Shown one piece after another: positions 1 through 8,415 of a stretch of 52,553 bases of DNA. This stretch comes from Arsenophonus apicola (GTDB lineage: Bacteria > Pseudomonadota > Gammaproteobacteria > Enterobacterales > Enterobacteriaceae): positions 1 through 52,553 of the forward strand of contig NZ_CP084225.1 in NCBI RefSeq assembly GCF_020268605.1, in the 5' to 3' direction. The position numbers and the translations under genes were made by a program. The notes below the pieces were generated by a model. It was not told the origin of the DNA and did no database searches. It saw only the letters and a list, made by a program, of their open reading frames with translations. Positions within the stretch are counted from its first letter, which is position 1. Every line of letters begins with the position of its first letter.

Positions 1-44
1 TGAATTAAAAAAGGGGTTTAGGCGGAAGGTTTTTCGATGGGTAT

Positions 45-329
45 TTAAGTGAACAGACACTCTTCAACTGTTTTGAGCGTGTTATTCCAGTCGATTCCAT
101 TCAAATCAACTTTAGCAACGAGTTCAGGTAGTTCGCTATCATCAGTTCCATCGTTTTCCCAACCAAAGCGAAAATCTTTTTTTATGGGTCTTTTTTTGAA
201 AGACATCACGTCTCCCCATTCATCTGTTGCAATAAAGTGATGGTCTTCATTGATAGACATTTTAATACCAAAATAGAGTACAAATTTACGGTTAGCTGGA
301 ATAGCTAATTCGATGAGTTTCATGTTCAT
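45..329 (-). CDS. Hypothetical early-left protein, 94 aa
   Basis: Not recognised. The ATG at 329 follows an AAGGA ribosome site. The product has no signal peptide, membrane segment or recognisable motif, and is rich in charged and aromatic residues. It is the last leftward gene at this edge and belongs to the early-left operon that begins at N. If the molecule is circular, the next gene downstream would be the small reading frame starting at 52527, about 70 bases further on the same strand. Confidence 0.55.
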   Translation of the reverse strand: MNMKLIELAIPANRKFVLYFGIKMSINEDHHFIATDEWGDVMSFKKRPIKKDFRFGWENDGTDDSELPELVAKVDLNGIDWNNTLKTVEECLFT

Positions 330-371
330 TATATTTTCCTTTAAGATTGAATTATTAAAATAAGCGTTAAT

Positions 372-650
372 TTAAGTTAAATTGATAAAAGAAAAATTAT
401 TTCGCTTTTTGTCAATTTCACGGTATATCTTCATCAGTCTCCGGTTCTCTTTCTTAAGACGATCATTTTCATTTGTTAAGCACTGTATGATTGTCTTAAA
501 AGTGCGTACTTCTCTGTCATCGTCATCACGAATATCAATACTGCTTAAGTATATTGAATCGCTCAAATCACGACTGCCATTAGTTACGCCAACCAGATTA
601 CCCATATTAGGGTGTTTTGCTGTTACAATGCGTGGATTGTCCAATCTCAT
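372..650 (-). CDS. Hypothetical coiled-coil protein, 92 aa
   Basis: Not recognised. An AAGGAT ribosome site sits a few bases before the ATG. Residues about 48-85 are rich in Glu, Lys, Asn and Leu with heptad-like spacing and probably form a coiled coil. The N-terminal half is polar with an acidic patch (DDDD near residue 43). It sits 15 bases after the pentapeptide gene, in the same direction, so the two are likely cotranscribed. Confidence 0.5.
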   Translation of the reverse strand: MRLDNPRIVTAKHPNMGNLVGVTNGSRDLSDSIYLSSIDIRDDDDREVRTFKTIIQCLTNENDRLKKENRRLMKIYREIDKKRNNFSFINLT

Positions 651-665
651 CGTGTTTAATCCTTC

Positions 666-1112
666 TTATTGTGCCGTTTGGTTTAACCAGTCAGGGCGCT
701 CACCTTTTCCCAGGTAAAAATCCAGCATATCCAGTAAGCGAGGGTAGAACTCAAGCGCTTTTCTGCCATCCATGTTCACGATGTCTTCTTTGCTAAATTG
801 TCGCCACTTTTCTACCGAATGATGTTGACATCCTGCACGAAGATTTTCTCCATTTGTAATCATTATTGGATAGGGTTCACCCATAATAACGAATGTATCA
901 TGGGGTAAGTCAGCTCCACATAGGTTTGCTCCACGTAGATTGGCTTCATATAGGTCTGCTCCACGTAGATTGGCTCCCCATAGGTCTGCTCCCTGTAGGT
1001 CTGCTCTAATTAAGTTGGCACCACTTAGATTGGCTTTACGACCATTCTTGCCCATCGAATCTACCCAAAATTTATGCTCATCAAGAATTTTTCTTAATTC
1101 ATCGTTATTCAT
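666..1112 (-). CDS. Pentapeptide-repeat phage protein, 148 aa
   Basis: Residues about 27-68 contain consecutive A(N/D)LxG-type pentapeptides (ANLSG, ANLIR, ADLQG, ADLWG, ANLRG, ADLYE, ANLCG), expected to fold as a short right-handed beta-helix. The rest is a C-terminal domain with ITNGENLRAGC, WRQFS and DGRKALEF motifs, which I recall from phage early-region pentapeptide proteins of this size. Known pentapeptide proteins can mimic DNA, but no function can be assigned here. The start is ATG after AAGGTAAT. A strong terminator precedes it, so it may have its own promoter or depend on N readthrough. Confidence 0.8.
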   Translation of the reverse strand: MNNDELRKILDEHKFWVDSMGKNGRKANLSGANLIRADLQGADLWGANLRGADLYEANLRGANLCGADLPHDTFVIMGEPYPIMITNGENLRAGCQHHSVEKWRQFSKEDIVNMDGRKALEFYPRLLDMLDFYLGKGERPDWLNQTAQ

Positions 1113-1127
1113 TTAATTACCTTCAGG

Positions 1128-1153
1128 TGAAAAAAAAGACCTAATTAGGTCTT
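1128..1153 (-). terminator. Intrinsic terminator in early-left operon
   Basis: An 18-base perfect palindrome (AAGACCTAATTAGGTCTT) is followed on the minus strand by a run of eight T. It lies between the DUF262 pseudogene and the pentapeptide gene, so N-modified transcription would be needed to read through it. The 178 bases between it and the DUF262 stop hold no gene that I can see. Confidence 0.8.
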
Positions 1154-1332
1154 ATGCATGAGTTAGGACGTGTGCCCAAGTGCCTCTTGGTGTCCGATTA
1201 CAGTCATCACGGACGGGTAAACGCAATCAAACTATATTTAGCTATTTGAAAGATAATTTATAGTCTTGACTGTCCCCAGAACAGAATAGGGCGGCGGCGT
1301 TTTGTGTTAACTGAGTACAAGGATGATTTATT

Positions 1333-3067
1333 TTATTCGTCATTCAGTGACCAGATATTTAATGCTTTTTTTGCTAAGAATTTTTGGCGTTCTATTATTG
1401 AATTTTCATTCCATTCTTCATAATTACTCCCAATGTATTTTGTTATATCAAATTTACTATTGATATAGGATGGTTTTTTATACTCAAAGGATTTATTTCC
1501 TATCTTTTTATTGTCATTGCTAGCTAATAAACACATATTACCTATCCTATGTACTAGGTTATCAAAATGATAATCGTTTCCAATATTCCATTCATCAGAT
1601 GGAGATTTTGGTAAAATATGCTCTACAGTTACCGTATTTAAATCATAGTATGATGTACTATTTGTTATACTTTTTTCTATTTCAGTAAGTATATATTTTA
1701 TAAGTTTTGTATTTCTATTATTACCAGTCTTTATTATTTTATTTGAAAAATCATTTTTGAATGTATCATCTGATGGATATAATTTAATTTTTAAATTTTT
1801 CAATACTTTTGAAACACCATAACTTTCTAATGAAATTCCTTGTGATATTGAACTATATAATCTTTCTTGTTCATGAGGAAGCATTCCACAAATTATATTA
1901 TATCTAAATGTTATTATTGTTATATATTTTAATATTTTTTTAAATCCTTTCCTGTCATTGTTATAAAATGCATTATAGCAGGCAATAAGCATTGAAAATG
2001 GTTGTTTGACATTGAATATATTGAATAGTAATTCAAGGTAATGTTTTTCTTCATCATCCCAAAAATTGGAGTCTTTAGTATCTTTTAAAGCAGAGTATAC
2101 TTCTGCGCAATTATCTATTTCTTTTAATAAATTAAAGGCGTCCTCTTTTGTTTTGATTGTTGATTTTATCGTTTTAAATAATTCTTTTTTTCTTGCTAAT
2201 TTATTTTTGCTATTCCAATAAATGCGAACAAGTTCTGTAAGTTCATCGTTTCCTAATATAGATACAATTCTTTCCCATCTATTTTCTAAGTGGCGTAGTT
2301 CATTATTATGAGTACTTTCGTTAGTAATAATTGAAAATATATAATTTTTTAATAAATCAGTAGATGATAATTTTACTCCTCTGGCATTTAGAGTTTCAAA
2401 AACTTTAAATGCATTGATTTCATTACTTACCGTAATTGTTGTAAAGCAAAGCTTTTCTGTTATAAAACAATTAATTTTGCTAATCCTGTTCCTTTATCAT
2501 GAATTTCAGACAAATAATTTTCCATTTCTTTTTGAAGAAAAAGAATGATTTCCTTAATTTATGCTCTGAGTTATTTAAGTTTCTTTGTGGTAACTTTGCT
2601 AATGTAGCTAAATAAGTTTGATAGTAATTATCATTATTTTTATTTAGTTGTAATTTAGTATGTTCACAGATTAGAACAGGATCTGTATAACCTATATAAC
2701 TACTTATAAATTTTTCTTTCCTTGTTTTGTTTTGTTCTGTATCAATATTATTATTTATTAAATCATCAAATATGGAACATGCAGCTAGAATTATTATACT
2801 AATGGTTGTAATCCTTTGTTGCCCATCAACAATCTTAAAATTTTTTGTATCTTCGCTTTGTAGTACCAGGTAACCCATATAATGAAAAGAATATGGCTCA
2901 TCGTTTAGTAAACTTACTATGTCTTGCCAAAGTTCATTCCAGTCAGACTCTTCCCAAGAATAATCACGTTGAAAAGGAGGGACAATGTAGTTATATGAAG
3001 GACTTAATAATTCATTAAAAGATTGATTTTTAGTATCAAAATTCATTGTTGGCATATTTTTACTCAT
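1333..3067 (-). pseudogene. DUF262/DUF1524 (GmrSD-like) protein, frameshifted
   Basis: The N-terminal part shows the DUF262 hallmarks PPFQRDYSW and VDGQQRITT. The middle (NAFKVFETLNARG, STDLLKNYIF) continues in a different frame, and the C-terminal part carries the DUF1524 HNH motif VEHILPKS. This is the architecture of GmrSD-type type IV restriction enzymes and related anti-phage proteins, which use DUF262 nucleotide hydrolysis with an HNH nuclease to attack modified DNA. Two frameshifts lie between about 2465 and 2545, near poly-A/T runs; after repair it would be a single protein of about 570 aa. The ATG at 3067 follows AGGTG. As a cargo gene in the early-left operon it could have been a superinfection defence. 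As written it is dead. Confidence 0.8.
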
Positions 3068-3175
3068 TTTTTCACCTGACAATATTAATAATCACTCATG
3101 CAATAATTTTTATCAATACCAATGAGCTAAAATAACAATGGCTCAAATTTATAATTTTGATGTTACTCCAAAATA

Positions 3176-3463
3176 TTAATAGATTGTTGATGCGCCAATC
3201 CGATGGAATTCAGTGTCCTCAGGTTCGTTGAAGTCGATATTGTCATAAATTCCATATTTGCAGGCTATATCAAGAATTGCATTATTCATCTCTCTGGATG
3301 TCATTTGTGAATCAATAATTTTTTCAAATTTTCTATAATCTTCTTCGGTCATATCTACGATATAGTTACATTTTGCGCTAACATCAGCAACAATTTGAAC
3401 TTGTATTATTTTTTTGTTTTCATCCATTAGCGGTGACTCCAAAATGTGATTCAGGTTTATCAT
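3176..3463 (-). CDS. Hypothetical protein, 95 aa
   Basis: Not recognised. It is a small acidic protein with no signal or membrane segment. Its first codons overlap, in another frame, a relic of an N-type C-terminus (see 3427-3490), so the start may be artificial; an internal start at the second Met (residue 13) is possible. It is cotranscribed with the leftward genes around it. Confidence 0.45.
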   Translation of the reverse strand: MINLNHILESPLMDENKKIIQVQIVADVSAKCNYIVDMTEEDYRKFEKIIDSQMTSREMNNAILDIACKYGIYDNIDFNEPEDTEFHRIGASTIY

Positions 3464-3490
3464 ATATGCCGTAAAATCCTGTCGTCCAGG
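3427..3490 (-). pseudogene. Relic of an N-type antiterminator C-terminus
   Basis: In the frame different from the 95-aa gene the minus strand reads GFYGIYDKPESHFGVTANG followed by a stop. This closely matches the tail of N1 (RRFHSKPKSNFGVTANC, stop). About 38 bases are directly repeated between here and 4056-4094. Nothing of the basic N-terminal part is seen, so this looks like a leftover from an earlier exchange of N genes. The match is seen directly; the history is inferred. Confidence 0.55.
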
Positions 3491-3513
3491 GCGAGGAAGA
3501 TGTCAAACGGTAA

Positions 3514-4038
3514 TTAGATCTTCATCGGCATGATGATTACGGATGTGTTTTTGTTTAACTCGACAATTGCGGCACTGTCATTACCGTTAGGTTTAATTTT
3601 TATTGATTTATATTTCGGGTTATAAATTTTTGCTACTTTCTCGATATCCGCAAGATAGCTGGCATTGAAGCCAATCTCTGAAACGGGCTTGCTTTCTTTA
3701 GGAATTACTCTGTTAATGTCAGGATATTTCCTTCAATAACCTCACAGATTGCTGCACCAACGCGTAACCCGTCTTTATCAAGATAGGTCACAATTCTATA
3801 TTGGGTATCAATCTGTGCCTTGTCAAAGCGAGTAAATTTTGCGCCTTTAATTGAAATTATCACGCTTTCATGTAGCGATTCAGTCTCATGCTCACCAATA
3901 AAAACTCGATAACCGTCAGCAGCATACAGCTTTTTTATCAGGGGCAAAACAAATGCCGTTTAGATAATATCTGATATCACATTTAGCCTGAAAAATCATT
4001 GCACTGAGAAGTGCTTTTTTATCGACCGTCAAAATCAT
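3514..4038 (-). pseudogene. Phage beta-sliding-clamp-like protein, frameshifted
   Basis: Joining three frames gives about 174 aa. It begins MILTVDKKALLSAMIFQAK, continues through LYAADGYRVFIGEHET, and ends with a segment containing FNASYLADIEKVAKIYNP and VIIMPMKI. This resembles the short DNA polymerase III beta-subunit-like proteins of lambdoid phages: the clamp-like FNASYL and VIxMPM motifs are seen, the family link is from memory. One shift lies in a poly-A run near 3930, the other near 3710. It probably acted at phage replication forks. Confidence 0.65.
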
Positions 4039-4048
4039 TTTTATACCT

Positions 4049-4390
4049 TTAACAGTTAGCAGTGACTCCAAAGTTGGATTTAGGTTTACTGTGAAAACGT
4101 CTAGAAGTATACAAAGCTGCTATAGGCAAACAGCAGTTATTAAATGCGTCATAAACTTTAGTAGGACGAATTGATATTGCTTTTTCTACACGATTTATCA
4201 CTTTTCTTTTTAGTGAAAGGATAGGGCGTTTAGTGTTTGTTGGTGTTTGTTGCTGAGAGGGTTTGCTTCGATTTAAGGCTGCTTTCAGTGCCATATTAAG
4301 TGCTTTGTTATATTCATAAGCTGCTTGCCTGGCTCTTCTACGCTCATTTCTACGACGACGAGCATTATCATAACCATGAAAGTTACACAT
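4049..4390 (-). CDS. N: N transcription antiterminator (lambda-like), copy 1
   Basis: 113 aa from the ATG behind a perfect AGGAGG. Residues about 9-22 form an arginine-rich RNA-binding motif (NARRRRNERRRARQ) like the boxB-binding helix of lambda N. The central RPILSLKRKVINRVEKAI closely matches the lambda N segment RPILSLNRKPKSRVESAL that contacts NusA. N binds boxB RNA with Nus factors and makes RNA polymerase ignore terminators. It is the first gene of pL1, and nutL1 lies upstream. Intact. An alternative TTG start five codons upstream is less likely. Confidence 0.85.
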   Translation of the reverse strand: MCNFHGYDNARRRRNERRRARQAAYEYNKALNMALKAALNRSKPSQQQTPTNTKRPILSLKRKVINRVEKAISIRPTKVYDAFNNCCLPIAALYTSRRFHSKPKSNFGVTANC

Positions 4391-4547
4391 ATTACCTCCT
4401 GACAATAAGTTTTGGTGGTGTGTGATAGGGCTAAGCAGTCAAATTTACAGTCATCTTGGTGGTACCCTGGTATTGGCATTAGAAGAATGACTGTATTTTG
4501 GCAATTTCACACACCCCAAAACCGACTGTTTGGGTGTTTTGTGGTTA

Positions 4548-4578
4548 CGCTTTTTCAGCGAAAGAGTGTTAAAGAGCG
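4548..4578 (-). promoter_or_regulatory. nutL1: boxA and boxB
   Basis: On the minus strand boxA (CGCTCTTTAACA, 4578-4567) is followed by the hairpin CGCTGAAAAAGCG (4560-4548). Its GAAAA pentaloop is the same as lambda nutL boxB. It lies between pL1 and N1, exactly where nutL belongs. Confidence 0.8.
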
Positions 4579-4594
4579 GTAGTATTCAACTGTC

Positions 4595-4710
4595 GTCACT
4601 TGCCTTCATGTTCATATGCCTCAGGCTGGCTACTTGGCAACGTCCGGCAAGGTTTCAGATAACTCATGGTATTGTCTGGCGTTTGCCTGTTGCAGTGAGT
4701 TGATGGGATG
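4595..4710 (-). repeat. pL leader repeat, copy 1
   Basis: About 115 bases of transcribed pL1 leader, repeated with a few differences at about 6682-6795 in the second immunity module. It holds short GC-rich inverted segments between the promoter and boxA. The copies differ at scattered positions, so this is homologous leader sequence from two phages rather than a fresh duplication. Confidence 0.85.
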
Positions 4711-4711
4711 A

Positions 4712-4740
4712 ATAATAGCTATAGCGATAAATTAAGTCAA
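4712..4740 (-). promoter_or_regulatory. Early leftward promoter pL1
   Basis: Minus-strand TTGACT (4740-4735), a 17-base spacer and TATTAT (4717-4712). The spacer carries TATCGCTATA, resembling the operator half-sites near pR1, so it is presumably the CI1/Cro1 operator. It drives N1 and the rest of the leftward operon. Confidence 0.75.
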
Positions 4741-4893
4741 GCCTAAAGTGATTTATTTTGGGGTTTAATTATTAGATATAGTGATTTTTAGACTAAAAAA
4801 ACAAGACATGTAGTAACAAATAATAGCTTTAGGGTAGGTGAAATTAATTTAAAAAAATTAAAAAGAAAGGAATATGTTATGGTACTAAAATAG

Positions 4894-5644
4894 CTACCAA
4901 GCGTGAGAAGACCAAAATACTTGGCCGATAATTCGAATGTATTGTTTAAAATCTATTAACGTCATAATCTCATCAGGGTATTCTTCTCTGTTTACGGATC
5001 GGATAATTATTTTCCTGGAGCTGATATTAAAGTTTTTACTCGTAGCACATCATCATGAGATATGGCATATGTTTTTCCATCTTCAATAGAGGTCTTGTCG
5101 GTATTAATTCCAACTACATCGCCATCATTTAGGGCTGGTTCCATGCTATTACCAGAAATTCTCACTAATCTAGCAGATTGAGGATGAACTCCCATTTTCT
5201 TCAGTGAATAACGTCTAAATAATAAACAAATTTTTGATCTTTCGTCAGTCTCATAGGATCCATTACCTGCTGATAATTTTACATCTAAAGAGGAATTTCG
5301 ACAAATTCTTCTAAATCTTGATTCTTCATTTCTTCGAAAATGTTTAGTTTTAACCGCGTATTTTTTAATTCTGAATGCTTTAATTTATTATTATTATCAG
5401 TCATTGGTTCGATACCGCTGGCGAGCCATTCTGGTCGTACACCTAATACCTTTGCTATTTCAACTACTTTGTAGAGCTTTACTGCACTTGATGTATAATT
5501 TCCAAATGCTAGATTGAGCCATACTAACGGACTTGAGATAAAGCTCCTTGAATATCTTTTGCTTTTCGCATAGTAAAATTCAATCGCTTTGAAACAATTC
5601 AGCGTCAACTAGCTGTTCTATGATTTAATGGTTTCATATTTCAT
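4894..5644 (-). pseudogene. cI: CI repressor with S24 peptidase domain, broken (module I)
   Basis: Fragments in several frames give a degraded XRE helix-turn-helix ending VLGVRPEWLASG. A linker follows, with FVEIP then LSAGNGSYETDE in another frame, and a LexA/CI S24 domain with the catalytic serine in RISGNSMEP and the likely lysine in DVLRVKTL. The C-terminus reads YIRIIGQVFW. CI represses pL and pR and cleaves itself when RecA is activated. At least four frameshifts are needed to rebuild it, and a stop interrupts codon 8. The position between pL1 and pR1 is canonical. Confidence 0.85.
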
Positions 5645-5762
5645 GTACATAATTTTATCACCTAGAGCGATATAACAGCAAGAGCCTATAGCGGTATTGA
5701 CAATAAAATCTCTTCATAGTGATAAATAAAATCACCAAAGCTAAATAGATGAGATGATATTA
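5645..5762 (+). promoter_or_regulatory. Operator and pR1/pRM region, module I
   Basis: pR1 reads TTGACA (5697-5702), 17 bases, TGATAA (5720-5725). Operator-like half-sites AGAGCGATATAAC, CTATAGCGGTATTG and TAGTGATAAAT recur here and share the GCGATA/TAGCG core with pL1. The divergent cI1 and cro1 genes flank it. Confidence 0.65.
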
Positions 5763-6009
5763 ATGAAACGATTATCTGTCAAACCTGCAATATGTAAAAC
5801 TGCATGGACAAGGAAAAGCCTTAGCTAAAGAATGCTAGGTTTATACTCAAAGTGGTACTATCTAAGCGATTGGTTATGAGTAAGAAGCGAATATCACTGA
5901 GTTCTTATCCATGATTGACGTGGAAGCTACTGAAGCTGAGGAAGTTCAACTACCTTTTAGACCTGATTTACAAAGCTATTCCATCATCCTGAAAGCGAAT
6001 AATAAATAA
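5763..6009 (+). pseudogene. cro: cro-like gene of module I, several stops
   Basis: After one shift near codon 6, the frame reads LQYVKLHGQGKALAKEC, stop, VYTQSGTI, stop, AIGYE, stop, EANITEF and so on to KANNK and the terminal stop. The first part matches the helix-turn-helix region of lambda-type Cro (compare RHGQETTAKELGI in cro2). There are three in-frame stops, one TAG and two TAA. Nonsense changes dominate here, unlike the frameshifts elsewhere. It would have encoded a small dimeric repressor acting at the module I operators. Confidence 0.65.
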
Positions 6010-6028
6010 CTACGATTTTAACACCACT

Positions 6029-6063
6029 GCTCTTTAACAACCTGGCCTCCCTGAAATTGGGAG
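6029..6063 (+). promoter_or_regulatory. nutR1: boxA and boxB-like hairpin
   Basis: boxA GCTCTTTAACAA (6029-6040), identical to the enterobacterial rRNA boxA, is followed by the hairpin CTCCCTGAAATTGGGAG (6047-6063). It lies just after cro1, as nutR does in lambda. Confidence 0.75.
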
Positions 6064-6125
6064 ATTTTTTAAATTCCCAGCCCATCGGTAGGGAATACTA
6101 TTATCTGAAACTTATGGAATTAAGT
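6029..6125 (+). repeat. nutR-to-cII leader repeat, copy 1
   Basis: About 95 bases nearly identical to 9200-9293 after cro2. It includes boxA, boxB and a second hairpin (TTCCC/GGGAA), and ends at the same CTTATGGAATTAA. In this copy the following cII-like start (MIAAKTIKSF, then stop) runs straight into the 3' end of N2, marking the junction between the two immunity modules. Confidence 0.85.
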
Positions 6126-6156
6126 GTAGAACATGATTGCTGCAAAGACTATCAAA

Positions 6157-6468
6157 TCATTTTGTCTGTATGCTATTTGATTTGCGGTTTTTTGAGTATC
6201 TTCTCGCAGAATAGAGATAAGTATTCGGTAAGCAACAGTTATCAAATGAAGGCTGAGGCTTTTTGTCTTTTAGATTGAGAGTGAGTGATGCAATGGTATT
6301 AACGGTGTCATCTTGCTTGCTGAATATGGAATCAAGGATTTGCTCTGTAGAACGTGGCTTAGGTTTCGCTTCGTATTCAGCGCGTTTTCTATCCCAGAAT
6401 GCCATTTGTTTTGCCAGGCGACGGGATTTAGCATTGTCTTTTTTAGGTTTAAAGATAATGGTTGCCAT
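6157..6468 (-). CDS. N: N-type antiterminator (P22/21-like), copy 2
   Basis: 103 aa, ATG behind AGGAGA. Residues 11-33 (DNAKSRRLAKQMAFWDRKRAEYE) include the basic NAKSRR motif typical of P22 and phage 21 N proteins, followed by ILDSIFSK as in P22 N. The C-terminus FDNCCLP...LYSARRYSKNRKSN parallels N1 (FNNCCLP...LYTSRRFHSKPKSN), so the two share a tail but have different RNA-binding heads. It is the first gene of pL2 with nutL2 upstream. Intact. Confidence 0.8.
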   Translation of the reverse strand: MATIIFKPKKDNAKSRRLAKQMAFWDRKRAEYEAKPKPRSTEQILDSIFSKQDDTVNTIASLTLNLKDKKPQPSFDNCCLPNTYLYSARRYSKNRKSNSIQTK

Positions 6469-6616
6469 TTTGTTTCTCCTAAATAAGTTTTAGTGGTGTG
6501 TGCCGGGATGCTTACGGTTTTTACTCACAGTCTGTTTATTCCCTGATGTAAAAACGAGATTTGACTGTTCTGTTATATTCACACACCCTAAAACTCACTT
6601 GGTGGGGTTGCTCTAA

Positions 6617-6655
6617 CGCTTATTCAGAGCGGTGATTCCAATATGTTAAAGAGCG
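6617..6655 (-). promoter_or_regulatory. nutL2: boxA and boxB
   Basis: Minus-strand boxA CGCTCTTTAACA (6655-6644) is identical to that in nutL1. It is followed by the hairpin CGCTCTGAATAAGCG (6631-6617), whose loop differs from nutL1. The changed boxB beside a changed N head suggests matched specificity; that is inference. Confidence 0.7.
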
Positions 6656-6681
6656 AATGACTTAGGTACTGATGAACTACA

Positions 6682-6793
6682 CTTGCCTTCATGTTCATAT
6701 GCCTCAGGCTGGCTACTTAGCAACGTCTGGCAAAGTTTCAGATAACTCGTGGTATTGTCTGGCGTTTGCCTGTTGCAGTGAGTTGATGGGGTG
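6682..6793 (-). repeat. pL leader repeat, copy 2
   Basis: Second copy of the leader described at 4595-4710, here between pL2 and nutL2. Differences are scattered single bases. Confidence 0.85.
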
Positions 6794-6838
6794 ATATTAC
6801 ATTCGGTAATAAATAAAGTCAATACCGAAAATATTATA
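6794..6838 (-). promoter_or_regulatory. pL2 and its operators
   Basis: Minus-strand TTGACT (6822-6817), 17 bases, TAATAT (6799-6794). A 17-base operator TATTACCGAATGTAATA lies over the -10 (6811-6795) and is identical to that at pR2. A weaker site AATACCGAAAATATTAT follows at 6822-6838. The layout matches lambda OL. Confidence 0.85.
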
Positions 6839-7003
6839 AATTCATTATTTCATTTTTATTGAATGATTTTAAAAGGATTATTTTGTCAGCGATATAAAGA
6901 GATGGTTAAAACAAATAAGAAGAGTAAAGCTATGGAGAATATTAGGGTATGGGTTAGTTATGTTGATATTAGAGTGTATGTGAGGTAGAGGGTGGTGAGA
7001 GGG

Positions 7004-7029
7004 CGATAAAAACCCTCGGGCGGAGGGTT
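7004..7029 (-). terminator. Terminator after rexB (timm-like)
   Basis: Minus-strand stem AACCCTC/GAGGGTT with a short loop and a following TTTAT run, overlapping the rexB stop. It ends the cI-rexA-rexB transcript. The roughly 170 bases between here and the pL2 region hold no gene that I can see. Confidence 0.75.
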
Positions 7030-7467
7030 ATTTTCTATTTGATAAATTATACAGCTGAAGTATCAATAAACATAAGTGCATAAATGAGGTTACAACCATG
7101 ATTGCAGCCATTGATGGTAATGGTAATTCTTTAAAATTCGATATTAGAATTATACCCGCAAAAAACAATATTCCCAACTCTACAAAGGTAAGAGCATAGA
7201 GTGTTATTATTGGTAACATGTATCCGTATTGCTGCAATTTAATGAAGTTATTATTTTTATCCCTAATAGAAATGTGAGTCCAACTATAAGTACCGCAATA
7301 AGAGCGCTTGAATAAGAACTAACTGTGGCACCAAGAACATCCCTGTGTAGGGAGAAAGATAGATTTGGTGTTAATGAATATTTAAACCAACAAAAAATTG
7401 GGAATGTAATTAAGTATGGGATTGAAAATAGAATTATAGCTGATGCTATTTTTATCAACTTGTTCAT
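7028..7467 (-). pseudogene. rexB: RexB exclusion membrane protein, frameshifted
   Basis: Two overlapping frames join into about 146 aa, the length of lambda RexB (144). Recognisable RexB segments are FSLHRDVLGATVSSY, LTFLLGIK, YGYMLPIITLYALTFVE and LLILQLYNLS. It has about four hydrophobic membrane segments. RexB is an inner-membrane ion channel triggered by RexA on superinfection. The frameshift lies in the AAAAATAATAA run near 7240. The position directly after rexA is as in lambda. Confidence 0.85.
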
Positions 7468-7500
7468 TAAATATTTCCCACTATGATATAATTTATACGG

Positions 7501-8336
7501 CTATAATTCACATTCTATCTTTCTAAAAGACTCAAGTATAGATGGTTTAAGTCTAATGTACGTAGCTAAAATTTCTTCAGCAATGTCAGCGTTAGAACTT
7601 TTCTTTATTATTTTAGCGCCAATGTGACCTTTACCATCTAAGTAATATTCTGTGAGTTTATCAGCTGCTGATTCTTTGCCTTTAATTTTTATGTCATCAA
7701 TTTTATCATAGCTAGCTGCTAGAATTTCTTTTGTTAATTTTGAATATTTTTACGATATTTAGGTTTGATGATTATTTCAATTTCATTCAATAGCACATCA
7801 CTTACATTTTAGCTCCAATACTTCTGAGGATGTTGTTAGTTAATGAGTTTTCTGATTCAATCCTCAAAGTCGTTCTGCTGATAAAATTCATATTTAATGC
7901 ATCAACTTTAGTAATCCCTTGCATTAAAGGCTCAACTATTAGGCTTTCGTTAGGCTGTAGCAATTCTTTACTTTTTATAAAATCACAAAATTCTCGCGTT
8001 CTAGGGCTCCAATTTGTCGATACAAAACCTAAAATGCTATTTTCAATAAAAACAAAAGAAGAAAACCCTAGTATTTCATCATCAGCTAAACTTTCGCGGA
8101 TATCGTTAATTGAATTATTTGTTTGGTTAATTTTTTTATTAGCTCAGAATCATTTGTTTTAGTAAACAAAAAGGTTTGTGCATTTATAGGATGTAAGTAT
8201 ATATAGTCACTACCAGACTCAAGCGAATGAGAATTTTTATTTATTATTTTGTCATTGATCGCCTGAGTTAAATTAATTCTACTTGTTATATCAGTGATAT
8301 CATTTTTTGCATAATAAGCCCAAAACTAACCTTCAT
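7501..8336 (-). pseudogene. rexA: RexA exclusion protein, frameshifted
   Basis: Joined frames match lambda RexA along its length: TFLFTKTNDSELIKKL, ESLADDEILGF, SLIVEPLMQGITK, FISRTTLRIE, IIIKPKYRKNIQKL, KLTEYYLDGKGHIGA and NADIAEEILATY. The length (about 279 codons) equals that of RexA. RexA senses superinfecting phage DNA complexes and activates RexB. Three or four frameshifts are needed. It lies between cI2 and rexB as in lambda and would be read from pRM2. Confidence 0.85.
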
Positions 8337-8415
8337 AGAGTGTCCTTTTGTATAAAAAATCTAAATAGTCATGCCTGTTTAGATAAGTTTAATGGTTGTA
8401 TTTCTAAAAAATGCA

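Noticed and set aside
5763..6009. Stop-codon reassignment to explain in-frame TAA/TAG in the cro genes
   Set aside because: Large intact genes in the same window end normally at TAA/TAG and do not use them internally; nonsense mutation is simpler.
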